Part shown: positions 1-8,354 of the stretch, in pieces
Position numbering within the stretch: the first letter of the stretch is position 1
Layout of the letters: each line of letters begins with the position of its first letter
Origin: Ochrobactrum quorumnocens
GTDB taxonomy: Bacteria; Pseudomonadota; Alphaproteobacteria; Rhizobiales; Rhizobiaceae
NCBI RefSeq assembly: GCF_002278035.1
Contig: NZ_CP022605.1
Location: 682,001-746,000, forward strand
Reading direction: 5' to 3'
Length of the DNA: 64,000 bases
The notes under the pieces: generated by a model
Told to the model about the DNA's origin: nothing
Databases searched by the model: none
What the model saw: only the letters and a program-made list of their open reading frames with translations
Position numbers and translations under genes: made by a program

Positions 1-171
1 CGCGAACTGGAGGTTCTGTGTTCGCCCGAGCCGCAGGGCATGAACCTCAGTGAAGATACTCTCGAAGACTATCTGGGTAACAACATTGCCCGTCTCGTCG
101 GTATCGAACCCACTAAGCCTCCCAAGGATCTGGCGGAAGCGGAGAAACGTCTCAAGGCGACCTACGTTTGA
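1..171 (+). CDS. C-terminal end of a probable amidohydrolase-family enzyme (partial)
   Basis: Frame 1 is open from the left edge to a TGA at 169-171, giving 56 residues of a C-terminus. The segment around DYLGNNIARLVGI resembles the closing helix of TIM-barrel amidohydrolases of the ACMSD/amidohydrolase_2 type, which usually end with a 'GNNAARLLG'-like motif followed by a short tail. The gene lies 60 bp upstream of the ubiD-like gene on the same strand, so it probably belongs to the same operon; decarboxylases and hydrolases of this superfamily are common in aromatic and heterocyclic acid catabolism. Only the tail is visible, so the assignment is tentative and the substrate unknown. Confidence 0.45.
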   Translation, partial: RELEVLCSPEPQGMNLSEDTLEDYLGNNIARLVGIEPTKPPKDLAEAEKRLKATYV

Positions 172-231
172 GGCATTGTGCGGGGTGCGCCTGCGCCCCG
201 CACATTTCAGGAAATTACATCGGGAGGAGTC

Positions 232-1650
232 ATGAACGAGCTGCATTCAGTCACCAAGACGGGAACACAGGATTTTCAGGGTTTCGCGAACGTCTACCGA
301 CAACTTTATCCCGACGACGTTGTTCATATCCGCGAACCCCTACAGGATGGTCGCGATGTCACCGCTCTGGTGGCCGCGCTGGCCGAAAAAGGCAAGACGC
401 CCATGCTGGTCTGCGATCAAGTTCCGGGCAGCGAGGTGCCGTTGGTCACGAATGTGTTCGCGTCGCGCGAACGGATCGCCCGTATTCTCGGAACGAGTGT
501 CTGTGAGCTTCATGGCGAGTATCAGAAACGCGCCAACACTCCGATCGAGCCTGAATATGTTGCCAACGGCCCGGTAATGGAACAGGTCGATGAGAGCAAG
601 GACGTCGATCTCGATAAACTGCCGATGATCCGGCATTTCGAGAGTGACCGCGGCCCCTACATCACAAATGCGATCATTGTTGCGAGCGATCCGGAAACCG
701 GTATCGCCAATCTCAGCTATCACAGATCAATGCGGCACTCCCCGTCGGCGCTGGCAACGAGCCTGCATTCACGCGGTCATTTATGGCGCATGTATCAAAC
801 GGCGCGTGAAGCCGGTCGCCCGTTGCCGGTCGCGATGGTGATAGGAGCGCATCCGCTTTTCATGCTGGCCGCTTCGGCAAGGTTGCCGTTCGGTGCCGAT
901 GAGCGTGCTGTTGCTGGTGGGCTGATGCGCGAGCCGTTACGTCTTGTCAGGACGCCACGCTATGCCATCGGCGTTCCGGCGGCGGCGGAATATGTACTGG
1001 AGGGTCACCTTGACCCTAACGCACATGTCGAAGAGGGTCCGTTCGGCGAGTTTTCCGGTTATTCCTCGGATCGTTCGACCAATACGCTGTTTCACATAAC
1101 GGCGGTCATGCGTCGCAAGGCGCCCTGGCTCGTCGATGTGGTGGGCGGTGCGACGGATGAGCATCTCAACCTTGCTCGCCTGCCGCGGGAAGCCGAAATG
1201 TTCGAAAAGCTGAAGGCACGGTTCCCATCGGTGACGCGGTTGCACTATCCCACTTCCGGCACGCACTTTCATTGCTATGTGGCGCTGAAGCAAAGCCGAC
1301 CCGGCGAGGCCCGCCAGGTCATGCTCGGCCTTCTCGGCTGGGACCCTTACTTGAAGACCGTAATAGCGGTTGATGACGATATAGACGTCACGCAGGACAG
1401 CCAGGTGCTGTGGGCTTTGGCCACGCATTTCCAGCCGCATCGTGATCTCTTCAGGATTGACGGTCTGCCGGGTAGCCCGCTTGATCCGTCCTCAAGCGCC
1501 GACGGCACGACGTCACGGCTCGCTCTCGATGCAACCCGAAGCCCGGATTTCCACGGTATTCGTGCGGTCATCGGCGACGATGCGCTGGGACGTGCACGCA
1601 ATCTGGTGGGCAGTCTGGCCGGGGTAAAACTGAGGGGAGCGGTGACATGA
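232..1650 (+). CDS. UbiD-family prenyl-FMN-dependent decarboxylase
   Basis: A 472-residue protein, close to the usual UbiD length. UbiD enzymes reversibly (de)carboxylate aromatic or alpha,beta-unsaturated acids using prenylated FMN. The Arg-Glu-Glu signature is visible: N160..R165 in the NLSYHRSMRH segment, and E268 and E273 in EEGPFGEFSGY, with the same five-residue spacing as in characterised Fdc1/UbiD proteins. An upstream in-frame GTG at 178 is possible, but ATG 232 is preceded by GGGAGGAG at ideal distance and was chosen. The gene overlaps the following ubiX by 4 bp (ATGA), as expected for a decarboxylase made with its cofactor-maturation enzyme. The neighbourhood (NCS2 permease, cytosine-deaminase-like hydrolase, no quinone genes) argues for a catabolic decarboxylase of a heterocyclic acid rather than ubiquinone synthesis; the substrate is inferred only by context. 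Confidence 0.9.
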   Translation: MNELHSVTKTGTQDFQGFANVYRQLYPDDVVHIREPLQDGRDVTALVAALAEKGKTPMLVCDQVPGSEVPLVTNVFASRERIARILGTSVCELHGEYQKRANTPIEPEYVANGPVMEQVDESKDVDLDKLPMIRHFESDRGPYITNAIIVASDPETGIANLSYHRSMRHSPSALATSLHSRGHLWRMYQTAREAGRPLPVAMVIGAHPLFMLAASARLPFGADERAVAGGLMREPLRLVRTPRYAIGVPAAAEYVLEGHLDPNAHVEEGPFGEFSGYSSDRSTNTLFHITAVMRRKAPWLVDVVGGATDEHLNLARLPREAEMFEKLKARFPSVTRLHYPTSGTHFHCYVALKQSRPGEARQVMLGLLGWDPYLKTVIAVDDDIDVTQDSQVLWALATHFQPHRDLFRIDGLPGSPLDPSSSADGTTSRLALDATRSPDFHGIRAVIGDDALGRARNLVGSLAGVKLRGAVT

Positions 1651-2243
1651 ACGCCATTTCCCCAAGACCAGACGAACACCGCCCGCGCATGGTCGTCGGT
1701 ATCAGCGGCGCATCGGGCTTCGTCTATGGCTTTCGCCTTCTCGAAATTCTGCAGCGGCTCCAGATAGAAACCCATGTCGTCGTCAGCCGGTCGGCGCTTC
1801 TGACCATGACCCACGAGACAGACTATAAGCTCGCCGATATCCGCGATCTGGCAAACTATCTCTACAAGTCCGACGATATGGCTGCCAGCATTTCGAGCGG
1901 ATCCTTCAGGACCATGGGCATGGTCGTGGCACCATGCTCGATGAAAACGCTGGCGGAAATAGCGCATGGCCTGTCGGGAAGCCTGGTCAGCCGGGCGGGC
2001 GACGTCACGTTGAAGGAACGGCGCAAACTCGTGCTTCTGGTCCGGGAAACGCCTTTGACGCAAACCCATATCGCTAACATGCTGACCGTCACTCAGATGG
2101 GCGCAATCGTCACGCCCCCGGTTCCGGCATTCTACGTTAGGCCCGCGAGCATCGCGGAGATAGTCGATCACACGGTGGGCCGGGTTCTCGATCTTTTCGA
2201 TCTTGAGACGGGTGGCGTGCGGCGGTGGCTCAAGACGCCCTGA
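1647..2243 (+). CDS. ubiX: UbiX-family flavin prenyltransferase
   Basis: A 198-residue flavoprotein of the UbiX/Pad1 family, which joins a dimethylallyl group to FMN to make prenyl-FMN for UbiD enzymes. The N-terminal ISGASGFVYGFRLLEIL nucleotide-binding loop, the APCSMKTLAEIAHG segment and the RETPLTQTHIANML motif are all present and correctly ordered. The start codon overlaps the ubiD stop, so the two are translationally coupled. A second genomic ubiX for ubiquinone synthesis is likely elsewhere; this copy is probably a dedicated maturase for the adjacent decarboxylase. Confidence 0.92.
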   Translation: MNAISPRPDEHRPRMVVGISGASGFVYGFRLLEILQRLQIETHVVVSRSALLTMTHETDYKLADIRDLANYLYKSDDMAASISSGSFRTMGMVVAPCSMKTLAEIAHGLSGSLVSRAGDVTLKERRKLVLLVRETPLTQTHIANMLTVTQMGAIVTPPVPAFYVRPASIAEIVDHTVGRVLDLFDLETGGVRRWLKTP

Positions 2244-2270
2244 TAACAAAAATCCAAGGGAGAAGAAACG

Positions 2271-3323
2271 ATGTTGAAGACAGTCAAGGACAAGATTCCG
2301 GTCACCGTGCTTACCGGTTTTCTCGGCTCCGGCAAGACGACGCTGCTGAACTACATCCTGAAGGAAAATCACGGCATGAAGATTGCCGTGATCGAGAATG
2401 AATTCGGGGAAATCGGTATTGATGGCGATCTGGTCGTGGGCAGTACGGAAGAAATCTTCGAAATGACCAATGGTTGCGTATGCTGTGTGGCCGAGGCGCG
2501 TGATGATCTTTTGCGAGTTATACGCCAATTGCTGGCCAGACCCGAACGTCTCGACCATATCATTATCGAGACGAGCGGACTTGCCGATCCCTATCCGGTT
2601 GCACAGACATTCTTCCTTGACGATCCGATCCGCAACGAAACCAATCTCGATGGTGTCATCACGCTGGTCGACGTCAAGCATATCCGCCAGCATCTGGACG
2701 ATATTCATCTGGATGGCATCGACAATCAGGCGGTCGATCAGATCGTCTGTGCAGACCGCATCGTGCTCAACAAGGTGGATCTGGCGCAGGATGCTGATAT
2801 CGCTGATGTGACCGAGCGTATCCGCCAGCTCAATGAAACGGCGGAAATTGTGCTGTCGAGCTATGCACAGATTGATCTGCGCAAAATCCTGGGGCTGGCG
2901 GCATTTGATCGCAATCGTAAGATGGCTGCAGAAATCGATTTCGGCTGGCACATCCACAATCATCACCACGATGACCACGACCACGACCACGACCATGCAT
3001 GGCTTGGCGATGCCAGTCACACACACGACGTTTCGGTCACATCGGTGGCTATAGAACTCCCGGGCAATATGGACCCCAAAAAAATGTCGCGCTGGGTAAC
3101 GGAACTCAAGCGACAAGATAATGAGAATCTGTTTCGGATGAAAGGTATCTTCTCCATGCAGGACGATGACTATTGTTACGTCTTGCACGGGGTTCACAAC
3201 GAGATCGAATTCCGTCCCAATCACCCGTGGGCTGGAGATGAACGTTCAAACAAGATGATCTTCATTGGGCGCAATTTGGACCGTGCCTCTCTGCAAGCCC
3301 GCATAGAAGCTTGCCGGGCGTAA
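2271..3323 (+). CDS. CobW/G3E-family GTPase (metallochaperone-like, COG0523)
   Basis: A 350-residue P-loop GTPase. Walker A GFLGSGKTT lies at residues 16-24, the family's metal-binding CxCC motif (GCVCC) at 68-72, and the guanine-specificity motif NKVDL near residue 167. A histidine/aspartate-rich insert around residues 225-250 (HNHHHDDHDHDHDHAW) separates the GTPase domain from the CobW C-terminal domain. Such proteins insert or deliver Zn, Co, Fe or Ni to client enzymes. A client nearby is easy to propose: the metal-dependent amidohydrolase encoded at 4992. The gene begins 27 bp after ubiX with an AAGGGAGAAG ribosome site. Metal and client are inference. Confidence 0.9.
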   Translation: MLKTVKDKIPVTVLTGFLGSGKTTLLNYILKENHGMKIAVIENEFGEIGIDGDLVVGSTEEIFEMTNGCVCCVAEARDDLLRVIRQLLARPERLDHIIIETSGLADPYPVAQTFFLDDPIRNETNLDGVITLVDVKHIRQHLDDIHLDGIDNQAVDQIVCADRIVLNKVDLAQDADIADVTERIRQLNETAEIVLSSYAQIDLRKILGLAAFDRNRKMAAEIDFGWHIHNHHHDDHDHDHDHAWLGDASHTHDVSVTSVAIELPGNMDPKKMSRWVTELKRQDNENLFRMKGIFSMQDDDYCYVLHGVHNEIEFRPNHPWAGDERSNKMIFIGRNLDRASLQARIEACRA

Positions 3324-3330
3324 ACGCCCG
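3315..3330 (+). terminator. Hairpin overlapping the CobW stop codon
   Basis: Six-base arms CGGGCG and CGCCCG flank the loop TAAA, which contains the gene's stop codon. There is no T-run after it, so it is more likely an RNA-processing or stability hairpin than a true terminator. Confidence 0.4.
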
Positions 3331-3336
3331 TGCGAG

Positions 3337-3399
3337 CCGGCTTTGGAACCGGGAGTGCATCCGCCGTATCTCTTCATGCTGGATGAATTCCAAAGCCGG
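3337..3399. repeat. 12-bp perfect inverted repeat in the cobW-permease gap
   Basis: Arms CCGGCTTTGGAA (3337-3348) and TTCCAAAGCCGG (3388-3399) are perfectly complementary and separated by 39 bases. It could fold in the mRNA before the permease gene or serve as a DNA operator; no T-run follows. Confidence 0.5.
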
Positions 3400-3490
3400 A
3401 TCGATCGAATTTACAAAAAGGCCTCACCACAAGACGTCATGAACGGACGGCCGCAAGTCGTTGGAGAATGAACAAACAAGGGGAACAACG

Positions 3491-4849
3491 ATGACAACTG
3501 CAATACATCCAGTCGATGAAATATTACCAGCCAAGAAAACGCTCACTCTGGCGCTGCAGCACGTTGCTGTGTCCTATGTGGGATCGGTTGCGGTACCGCT
3601 GATTATCGCCAATGCGCTCGGCTTCAGCTCCGAGGAAACCATCATATTGATCAGTGTTACCTTCTTCTGTTCAGGTATCGCGACGCTGTTGCAAACCATC
3701 GGGTTCTGGCGTTTCGGCGTGCGTCTCCCGATCATGAACGGCGTTGCCTTTTCGAGTGTTTCGGCCATTATCGCTATCGGCTCCATGCCAGGAGTTGGTA
3801 TAGCGGGGATTTGCGGAGCCGTGATCGCAGGCGGCATCTTCATCATGCTGATCGCACCGATCACCGGCCATCTGCGACGCTTCTTTCCGCCTGTCGTAAC
3901 GGGCTGCATTGTCACCGCCATCGGGGTGCAGCTTCTGCCGGAAGCCTATCAATGGGCAGGCGGCGGGCGGGGCCAGTCCGATTTCGGCGATCCGGCCTTT
4001 CTGGGCGTAGCGCTTCTGGTCCTGATCGTCATTCTTGCATTCAACCGGCTTGGATCACCGCTACTGAAAAATCTGGCCGTGCTTTTCGGCATGGGGGCAG
4101 GGGCTATCGTCGCCTTTCTCCTGGGAATGGGCAACCTCAGTCCGGTCGAAACCGCTCCCTGGGTGACCGTTCCAACGCCGTTCTATTTCGGTCTGCCGAC
4201 TTTCGCCGTCCTGCCTTTTATGACGATCGTCATCGTCATGATCGTCCAGACGGTTGAATCCATGGGGCTGTTCATTTCGATCGGCGAGATCGTTGACAAG
4301 GATGTGACGCCTGAACAGGTCGCCGATGGCGTGCGCGCCAACGGTCTGGCCAGCGCGGTTGCCGGTGTCTTTGCAGGGTTCCCCTTCATTGCTCATATGG
4401 AAAATATCGGGCTCATCATTTTGAGCGGCGTGCGCAGCCGCTGGGTTGTCGCCCTGTGCGGCTTTATGCTGTGCGTTATCGCCTTCTTTCCAAAGTTCGG
4501 TGCAGTCCTCGCGGCGGTGCCCGCACCAGCACTCGGCGGCGCAGCAGTGGCGATGTTCGGCATTGTCGCAGCAGCTGGCATCCAGTCGCTGTCCAAGGTC
4601 GATTATGCGAATAATCAGTACAACATTCTGATTGTCGCACTGACGCTGGCCATCGCTTTCATTCCGATCATGTCACCCAATCTGTTCCAGCAACTGCCGG
4701 ACTGGACGCAGTCTATCCTGCATTCGAGTGTCGTGGTCGCTTGCGTGGTTTCAGTGACGCTCAACCTTGTCCTTAACGGTTTGGGAGACCACAATCAGGC
4801 ACATGGTGGTCATCTGGCCGTGGCGAAGTCCCAGACAGACGACGGCTGA
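3491..4849 (+). CDS. NCS2-family nucleobase:cation symporter (uracil-xanthine permease type)
   Basis: A 452-residue polytopic membrane protein with about 12-14 hydrophobic segments starting near residue 20. The order of motifs (QHVAVSYVGSVAVPLIIANALG near the start, the FFPPVVTGCIVTAIGVQLLPEA segment in the middle, and the VESMGLFISIGEIVDKDVTPEQVADGVRANGLASA stretch, here cited as landmarks VESMG and GVRANG) is that of the NCS2/UraA-XanQ family, which imports purines or pyrimidines with protons or sodium. ATG 3491 was chosen over 3461 because it has an AAGGGGAAC ribosome site. Its place between a decarboxylase module and a cytosine-deaminase-like hydrolase suggests that it imports the pathway substrate, a nucleobase or similar N-heterocycle. 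Confidence 0.9.
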   Translation: MTTAIHPVDEILPAKKTLTLALQHVAVSYVGSVAVPLIIANALGFSSEETIILISVTFFCSGIATLLQTIGFWRFGVRLPIMNGVAFSSVSAIIAIGSMPGVGIAGICGAVIAGGIFIMLIAPITGHLRRFFPPVVTGCIVTAIGVQLLPEAYQWAGGGRGQSDFGDPAFLGVALLVLIVILAFNRLGSPLLKNLAVLFGMGAGAIVAFLLGMGNLSPVETAPWVTVPTPFYFGLPTFAVLPFMTIVIVMIVQTVESMGLFISIGEIVDKDVTPEQVADGVRANGLASAVAGVFAGFPFIAHMENIGLIILSGVRSRWVVALCGFMLCVIAFFPKFGAVLAAVPAPALGGAAVAMFGIVAAAGIQSLSKVDYANNQYNILIVALTLAIAFIPIMSPNLFQQLPDWTQSILHSSVVVACVVSVTLNLVLNGLGDHNQAHGGHLAVAKSQTDDG

Positions 4850-4865
4850 ACATAACCAGCTACGG

Positions 4866-4886
4866 GGCCGGGCGTGCTGCCCGGCC
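4866..4886 (+). terminator. Strong GC-rich hairpin after the permease gene
   Basis: Eight-base arms GGCCGGGC and GCCCGGCC with a five-base loop. No T-run follows, so partial termination or mRNA processing between permease and hydrolase genes is the likeliest role. Confidence 0.45.
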
Positions 4887-4991
4887 TACGAGCGGAAGCT
4901 TCGCACCCGCCGTCACAGGCATCGCCGAAGGCGGCAGGCGACATAAGCCCGTTCTACCCTTTCAGCTCCATTCAGATAATGAGGTTTCACG

Positions 4992-6290
4992 ATGGACAAT
5001 TTGTTCCAGCAATCCGCCGCGCCGCGCCGTCGTCTTGTTCGGGGAGGTATGGTCGCAGTCGGCGCCAGGGATGTCCGACAGGCCGATATGCTGATTTCCG
5101 AAAAGGGCGTCATTCTTGATATTGCGTCCGACATCGAGCTTGAAGACGACATGCAGCTCATCGATGCGGAAGGCTGCATTGTTTCGCCGGGTCTGGTGGA
5201 TATGCACCAGCACCTCGACAAGACAGGCGTACTGCGTTTCGCGCCCAACCCGTCGGGCACTTTGCAGGGCGCGCGCGACGCTTTCGCAAAATATGCACGG
5301 CAGGCCCCGCCCGAAGATATTTTCAGGCGGGCATCCAGAACCGTCGAGCGTTGTCTCAGCCGCGGCACCACAGCTATCCGCAGCCATGTGAATGTGGACA
5401 AGGATGCAGGCTTCAATGGCATTGAAGCTCTGGCGAAACTACGATCAGATTGGACCGACCGGGTGAAGCTGCAGCTCGTGGCTTTCATGATCCCGCATCC
5501 GGGGCAGGATCTGGACTGGCTGGAGGCCAACATCGATCGCGCGATCGCGCTGGCCGATGCCGTTGGGGGCACGCCCGCAGTAGCGGAAGACCCGGAGCGT
5601 TATCTCGATATCCTGTTCGCCGCAGCGGCACGCCATGGCCGTCCGGTCGATCTGCATCTCGATGAACATCTCAACCCGCAACGCCCGCTTTTTAATGCTG
5701 TTTTCGAGCGGGTCCGCCGCTATGGTCTGGAGGCGCGCACCGTGCTCAGCCATGCTTCGGTTCTCAGTGCTATGGACCGGCCGGATTTCGAAGCGATCCT
5801 GGAGCAGATTGTCGCGTTGAAGCTCGGTGTTGTCACGCTGCCTGCGGCCAATCTTTATCTGCAGGCGCGCGATTACGACAAACTGCCGCCACGCGGACTG
5901 ACGCGGGTGGCTGAGATCGTGCGGGCCGGTGTGCCTATTGCCACTGCTTCCGACAACATCGAAGACCCTTTCGTTCCAACCGGCTCCGGTGACATGCTGG
6001 AAATCGCACGCTGGACCCTGCTGGCCGGCCATTTGAAGGGCGACGAACTTGCCACCGCCTACGCGATGATTACCGCATTCCCTGCAAAACTGATGGCGCT
6101 GAAGGATTATGGCTTGCATCGGGGCGCACGCGCTGATTTTTTGCTTGCCAAAGCCGAAAGCATCGACGGCTTCGTGGCCGGTGGAACACCGCATTTGCGT
6201 GTTTTCTCCAATGGAACGCTTGTTTCGGAGACGCAGATCGCCACGGTGACCACGGCGAAGACGCAATCCCTCATGCGCGATCCGGCCTGA
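4992..6290 (+). CDS. Metal-dependent amidohydrolase, cytosine deaminase / AtzC-like
   Basis: A 432-residue amidohydrolase-superfamily enzyme. After the N-terminal beta-sandwich it shows the metal-binding VDMHQHLDKTG motif near residue 72, a DLHLDEHLNP motif in the middle, SHASVL, and the terminal-barrel ASDNIEDPFVP carrying the catalytic Asp. This pattern fits cytosine deaminases and N-isopropylammelide-type aminohydrolases, which remove amino groups from, or open, N-heterocycles. The start follows an ATGAGGTTTC leader with weak Shine-Dalgarno likeness. With the permease, decarboxylase and GTPase upstream it completes a plausible uptake-decarboxylation-hydrolysis pathway for a carboxylated pyrimidine, purine or triazine-like ring. 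The exact substrate is unknown. Confidence 0.85.
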   Translation: MDNLFQQSAAPRRRLVRGGMVAVGARDVRQADMLISEKGVILDIASDIELEDDMQLIDAEGCIVSPGLVDMHQHLDKTGVLRFAPNPSGTLQGARDAFAKYARQAPPEDIFRRASRTVERCLSRGTTAIRSHVNVDKDAGFNGIEALAKLRSDWTDRVKLQLVAFMIPHPGQDLDWLEANIDRAIALADAVGGTPAVAEDPERYLDILFAAAARHGRPVDLHLDEHLNPQRPLFNAVFERVRRYGLEARTVLSHASVLSAMDRPDFEAILEQIVALKLGVVTLPAANLYLQARDYDKLPPRGLTRVAEIVRAGVPIATASDNIEDPFVPTGSGDMLEIARWTLLAGHLKGDELATAYAMITAFPAKLMALKDYGLHRGARADFLLAKAESIDGFVAGGTPHLRVFSNGTLVSETQIATVTTAKTQSLMRDPA

Positions 6291-6374
6291 GACGTTACAG
6301 GCTCCGGACAAAAGCGGAGGGAATAGGATGGCCGGGAGATGGGTTTACGCGGATTTCAAGCATGCGATTTCGCG

Positions 6375-7065
6375 CTAGATGTTGGCGGCGGCCTGGCGTA
6401 GTTCGCGGTGGTCGGCTGCGGTGAAGCGATCGCGGGGAAAGTTGTGAAGGTTGTAGATCGGGTCGTGAATGGATGCGAAGCGATTTAAATGGCGCGCTGA
6501 TTTGAAACGCTTCATGACTCGCTCTCCTCGTCGGATCGGCTGATGCGAACTCTCGGCCCGATTGTTCAGACCTTTATGCTGACGATGATCACAAATGGTG
6601 AGGCCGATCTCGCGATTGGCGTCACCATAAGAACGCAGTTTATCGGTGACCATAACGTGGGGTGCTGCACCTTGGCCTGACAGCAATTTGCGAATGAACC
6701 GTTTTGCAGCTTTGGTATCGCGGCGTTTCTGAACAAGGACCTCGAGCACAAAGCCATCCTGATCAACGGCGCGCCACAGAAAGTGTCGCTCGCAGTTGAT
6801 CGTAACGACAGCCTCATCAAGATGCCATATGTCGCCAAGGCGGGATGTACGGCGACGGACCAAAATTGGAATATTGCCATCCGAACTTTTCAGCCCATTC
6901 GCGTACCGTCATGTGGGTAACGATAATCCCTTTGTAAGCCAGCATGTCTTCAACCATGCGAAAGCTCAATGGGAAGCGGGAATACAGCTACACCGCTTCG
7001 GCAAGGATCTCAGGCGGAAAACGATGACGGTGATAAATCGAGGCACGAGGTTCGAGGTTGCCCTC
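6375..7065 (-). pseudogene. Broken IS6-family transposase
   Basis: The minus strand encodes an IS6/IS26-like DDE transposase in two frames. The N-terminal part (RHRFPPEILAEAV, then LYSRFPLSFRMVEDMLAYKG and VREWAEKFG) contains an in-frame TAG at 6988-6990 where the family has Trp, and a frameshift near 6865 joins it to the catalytic part (GDIWHLDEAV, VMVTDKLRSY, NNRAESSHQPIRRGERVMKRF). All three catalytic acidic residues (Asp, Asp, Glu) remain in the latter 162-residue frame. No terminal inverted repeats could be identified by eye. The element cannot make a full transposase as written. It sits directly after the heterocycle operon and may mark the edge of an acquired segment. Confidence 0.82.
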
Positions 7066-7208
7066 TTGTCCACTGCTGAGACTTATATTGAGGGTTAAGG
7101 TTACGATGCCGTATAATCTTCTTGTTGCTGACCGGCTGGCCGGTCCGGCAAAAACATGATTGTTTGATCGGTTTCAATGTTTTATGCCTCAGCTATTCGG
7201 AGGTTCTG

Positions 7209-7664
7209 ATGAAATCTTTATTCACGTCCGCACTTGTATCGGTTTTGGTTCTCGCATCCAGCTCGGCCTATGCTTTGGATGCTCAGAAAGATTGCTCCAC
7301 GTTGAAGCAGGTCATCAAAGAATCGAAGATAAATTTCAAGAATGTTGCAGCCGATGTGCCGCCGAAGGATTTGGACGTTTATCCATCAAAGCTCACATTA
7401 ACCGGCAGCAATTCCTGCCGTGTTGTTCTGCGCACGAATGTATCTTCGGTCAGCTGGTCGTGCGTGCTGGAAGATTTGACGGTGAAAGCGGTGGCGGCGT
7501 TCGTTTCGAACTGCGTGGGCAGACGTGAAACATCTGATCAGGCTTATCAGAGAGCTGGCGCCAAAATTTTCCGTTTAAAGCCACAGGTTCCTGCCGAGAT
7601 AATTGTTTCGGAACTGGATCGCGGGAATATTGCTCTGCAAGTCAAAGCGCTGCAGAAGAAGTAA
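7209..7664 (+). CDS. Small exported protein of unknown function
   Basis: A 151-residue protein with a clear Sec signal peptide (MKSLFTSALVSVLVLASSSAYA, cleavage near residue 22), followed by a mature domain of about 129 residues with four or more cysteines (KDC, NSC, SWSC, NCVG) that could form periplasmic disulfides. ATG 7209 is preceded by CGGAGGTTCT and was preferred to an upstream ATG at 7122 that would bury the signal sequence. No family was recognised. It stands alone between transposase remnants, so its context says nothing about its role. Confidence 0.7.
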   Translation: MKSLFTSALVSVLVLASSSAYALDAQKDCSTLKQVIKESKINFKNVAADVPPKDLDVYPSKLTLTGSNSCRVVLRTNVSSVSWSCVLEDLTVKAVAAFVSNCVGRRETSDQAYQRAGAKIFRLKPQVPAEIIVSELDRGNIALQVKALQKK

Positions 7665-7725
7665 TGTCAGTTGAGTGCGCTATCACATTGATTAATCATC
7701 AACGTGATTGCTCTATTTCTGTGGC

Positions 7726-7883
7726 ATGAAACACCAAGCTCAGACCTATAAAAATCATCGCTTTCCAATCTCGATCGTAGCGCGTGCAATCTGGCTGTAT
7801 TTCGCGTCATTCTCATCCTGCGTGAAGTTGAGGAAATGATGCTTGAGCGTGGCGTTGATGTCTCTTACGAAACGATCCGTTGA
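7726..7883 (+). pseudogene. N-terminal fragment of an IS6-family transposase
   Basis: Starting with ATG 7726 the sequence reads TYKNHRFPISIVARAIWLYF, then after a one-base frameshift LREVEEMMLERGVDVSYETIR and a TGA. This is the conserved N-terminal region of IS6-type transposases. Nothing recognisable of the DDE core follows, so only a decayed end of an element remains. It is in the opposite orientation to the larger IS6 pseudogene 650 bp away. Confidence 0.7.
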
Positions 7884-8029
7884 AGGGGACGGTCGCATTG
7901 CTCTTTGCACACCGCGCAATTGCGCATCAACTGCGCGACAATGTGATGCAAACCAAAGTTGTTCTGCGTAATCAGGGGTTTGTAGTTTGTTCGCACTGTG
8001 TATTATGACCAGCTCAGCAAGGAGAATTT

Positions 8030-8305
8030 ATGAGCGTATCGATATTACATGGCACAGGCCGTCTCTTTTGTGATGGTCTCGACAAGGGTGAAATTGAGTT
8101 CAGTATAGCCCTGCCAGCAGATGGACCGGATCTGACGAAACGTGGCAAGCTGTGGGGAAACAAAAGTGCTATCGGCGAAGCGATGCAAGCATCCAGCATC
8201 AGAGTGGTGACTTCACCTACCAATGACATACTGGATATTGAAGTCGACGAATTGGATCGTGACGGTAGCGCTATATTCACTGCACTTGCCACCACAAGCG
8301 CATAG
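8030..8305 (+). CDS. Small cytoplasmic protein of unknown function
   Basis: A 91-residue protein without signal peptide or membrane segment, rich in Asp/Glu at its C-terminal end (DILDIEVDELDRDG). ATG 8030 is preceded by AGCAAGGAGAATTT, a good ribosome site. No family was recognised. It is preceded by IS6 debris and followed by a region ending in a strong terminator. Overlapping reading frames on the other strand are longer but lack a ribosome site. Confidence 0.6.
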   Translation: MSVSILHGTGRLFCDGLDKGEIEFSIALPADGPDLTKRGKLWGNKSAIGEAMQASSIRVVTSPTNDILDIEVDELDRDGSAIFTALATTSA

Positions 8306-8354
8306 TTTGGTTCAAATGCACTGCTAAAATGAGAATGTCTCTTGTTATAGAAGA

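Noticed and set aside
2960..3020. Repeated GACCAC/GACCACGAC units resembling a microsatellite
   Set aside because: They encode the His/Asp-rich metal-binding insert of the CobW protein and need no other explanation.
1347..3224. 625-residue open frame on the minus strand
   Set aside because: It is a shadow of the ubiD, ubiX and CobW genes, which have clear family motifs, ribosome sites and operon overlaps on the plus strand.
5445..6311. 288-residue minus-strand open frame
   Set aside because: Antisense shadow of the amidohydrolase gene; no motif or ribosome site.
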